Below, one piece after another: positions 61,827-64,000 of a stretch of DNA of 64,000 nucleotides; position 1 is the first letter of the stretch; the number at the start of each line of letters is the position of its first letter. Where the stretch lies: contig NZ_JOIU01000016.1 in assembly GCF_000720135.1 (NCBI RefSeq), positions 62,001 to 126,000 on the forward strand, in the 5' to 3' direction. The stretch comes from Streptomyces sp. NRRL S-1022. GTDB lineage: Bacteria > Actinomycetota > Actinomycetes > Streptomycetales > Streptomycetaceae. The translations under genes were made by a program, and so were the position numbers. Under the pieces are notes generated by a model. The model saw nothing but the letters and a program-made list of their open reading frames with translations. It was not told the origin of the DNA and searched no databases.

Positions 61827-62135
61827 GTGACGACCGCCAGCTCCAAGGTTGCCATCAAGCCGCTCGAGGACCGCATCGTGGTCCAGCCGCTGGACGCCGA
61901 GCAGACCACGGCCTCTGGCCTGGTCATCCCGGACACCGCGAAGGAGAAGCCCCAGGAGGGCGCCGTCCTCGCCGTGGGCCCGGGCCGGTTCGAGAACGGC
62001 GAGCGTCTGCCGCTCGACGTCAAGGTCGGCGACGTCGTCCTCTACAGCAAGTACGGCGGCACCGAGGTGAAGTACAACGGTGACGAGTACCTCGTCCTCT
62101 CGGCTCGCGACGTCCTCGCGATCATCGAGAAGTAA
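61827..62135 (+). CDS. groES: Co-chaperonin GroES
   Basis: 102 residues from GTG 61827 with GGGGGAGG upstream. It forms the heptameric lid of the chaperonin. [21 protein letters not shown], the mobile loop ([17 protein letters not shown]), and [16 protein letters not shown] are canonical. It is controlled by the dual CIRCE promoter and followed by groEL1; the 117-base gap contains the hairpin TCAAGC/GCTTGA. Confidence 0.98.
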   Translation: MTTASSKVAIKPLEDRIVVQPLDAEQTTASGLVIPDTAKEKPQEGAVLAVGPGRFENGERLPLDVKVGDVVLYSKYGGTEVKYNGDEYLVLSARDVLAIIEK

Positions 62136-62192
62136 TCACCTCAAGCGACTCTCTGCTTGAAGCTGCGCCCCTGGCCCCCGCGATCGATATGA

Positions 62193-63875
<1,683 letters not shown>

Positions 63876-63891
63876 GCGCTGCGCTGAGCTG

Positions 63892-63927
63892 AGGTGCCCA
63901 GTGCCCCCTCGGGGGTGCTGGGCACCT
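63892..63927 (+). terminator. Terminator after groEL1
   Basis: Arms AGGTGCCCAG and CTGGGCACCT (10 bp) around an inner GCCCCC/GGGGGT stem, followed by TTGCGTT. The last 70 bases of the window contain nothing else recognised. Confidence 0.8.
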
Positions 63928-64000
63928 TGCGTTGCCGTGTCCGGGCGGGTTGGGCTGGTCCTCCGCATCCTCGCCGGAAGGATCCGGGCAACACTCACGG

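Overview
The window is a Streptomyces-type chromosome segment. The evidence is about 70% G+C with strong third-position GC bias, many GTG starts, DUF397/XRE-type regulators, the actinobacterial S10-spc-alpha gene order, a His-tailed GroEL1, and CIRCE-controlled groES-groEL1. No rRNA, tRNA, CRISPR array or recognisable insertion sequence was seen. Assignments rest on reading motifs and gene order; no database search was run.

Layout. (1) 1-700: the 3' end of an XRE/DUF5753 regulator and its overlapping DUF397 partner. (2) 816-10648: an accessory block of three parallel three-gene cassettes. Each has a small helical protein, a large protein with a shared WXG-like N-terminal domain, and a lipoprotein or membrane-anchored protein. 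In cassettes 1 and 2, which are diverged tandem duplicates, the large protein ends in a DUF1023-type alpha/beta hydrolase; in cassette 3 it ends in an unrecognised domain. The block looks like a secreted effector/partner/immunity system and is the most novel part of the window. (3) 10649-27347: the S10, spc and alpha ribosomal protein operons with secY, adk, map, infA, rpmJ and rpoA, closing at a strong terminator after rplQ; rpsD is absent from the alpha operon. (4) 27374-33730: truA, then a probably strain-variable surface-glycan cluster (cellulose-synthase-like GT2, GH26-like lipoprotein, GT-C mannosyltransferase-like membrane protein, polyprenol-phosphate mannose synthase). (5) 33736-50858: a core block with rplM-rpsI, glmM, coaA, glmS, acpS, nnrE/nnrD, alr, tsaE, tsaB, rimI and tsaD, interspersed with a DUF389 protein, a small secreted protein, an SDR and a degenerate L,D-transpeptidase-like protein. 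Several of these genes seem to be transcribed without a leader. (6) 51115-51312: a candidate independent small RNA with its own promoter-like and terminator-like elements. (7) 51366-56261: a xylan-type module with a GH3 glycosidase, a divergent LacI regulator and a secreted GH10-CBM2 xylanase, with CGAA/TTCG operator-like palindromes. (8) 56437-58647: an FG-GAP gene fragment, then a DGPF/YCII protein and an ECF42-type sigma factor. (9) 58595-61581: a methyltransferase and two tandem polysaccharide deacetylase lipoproteins, the second missing a catalytic-motif His. (10) 61652-63927: groES-groEL1 with two CIRCE operators and a terminator.

Working together: regions 3 and 5 make ribosomes, the translocon, RNA polymerase alpha, t6A-modified tRNA and the cell-wall precursors UDP-GlcNAc and D-Ala. 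The accessory regions supply surface polysaccharide, plant-polymer degradation and the cassette block, inserted between stable housekeeping operons.
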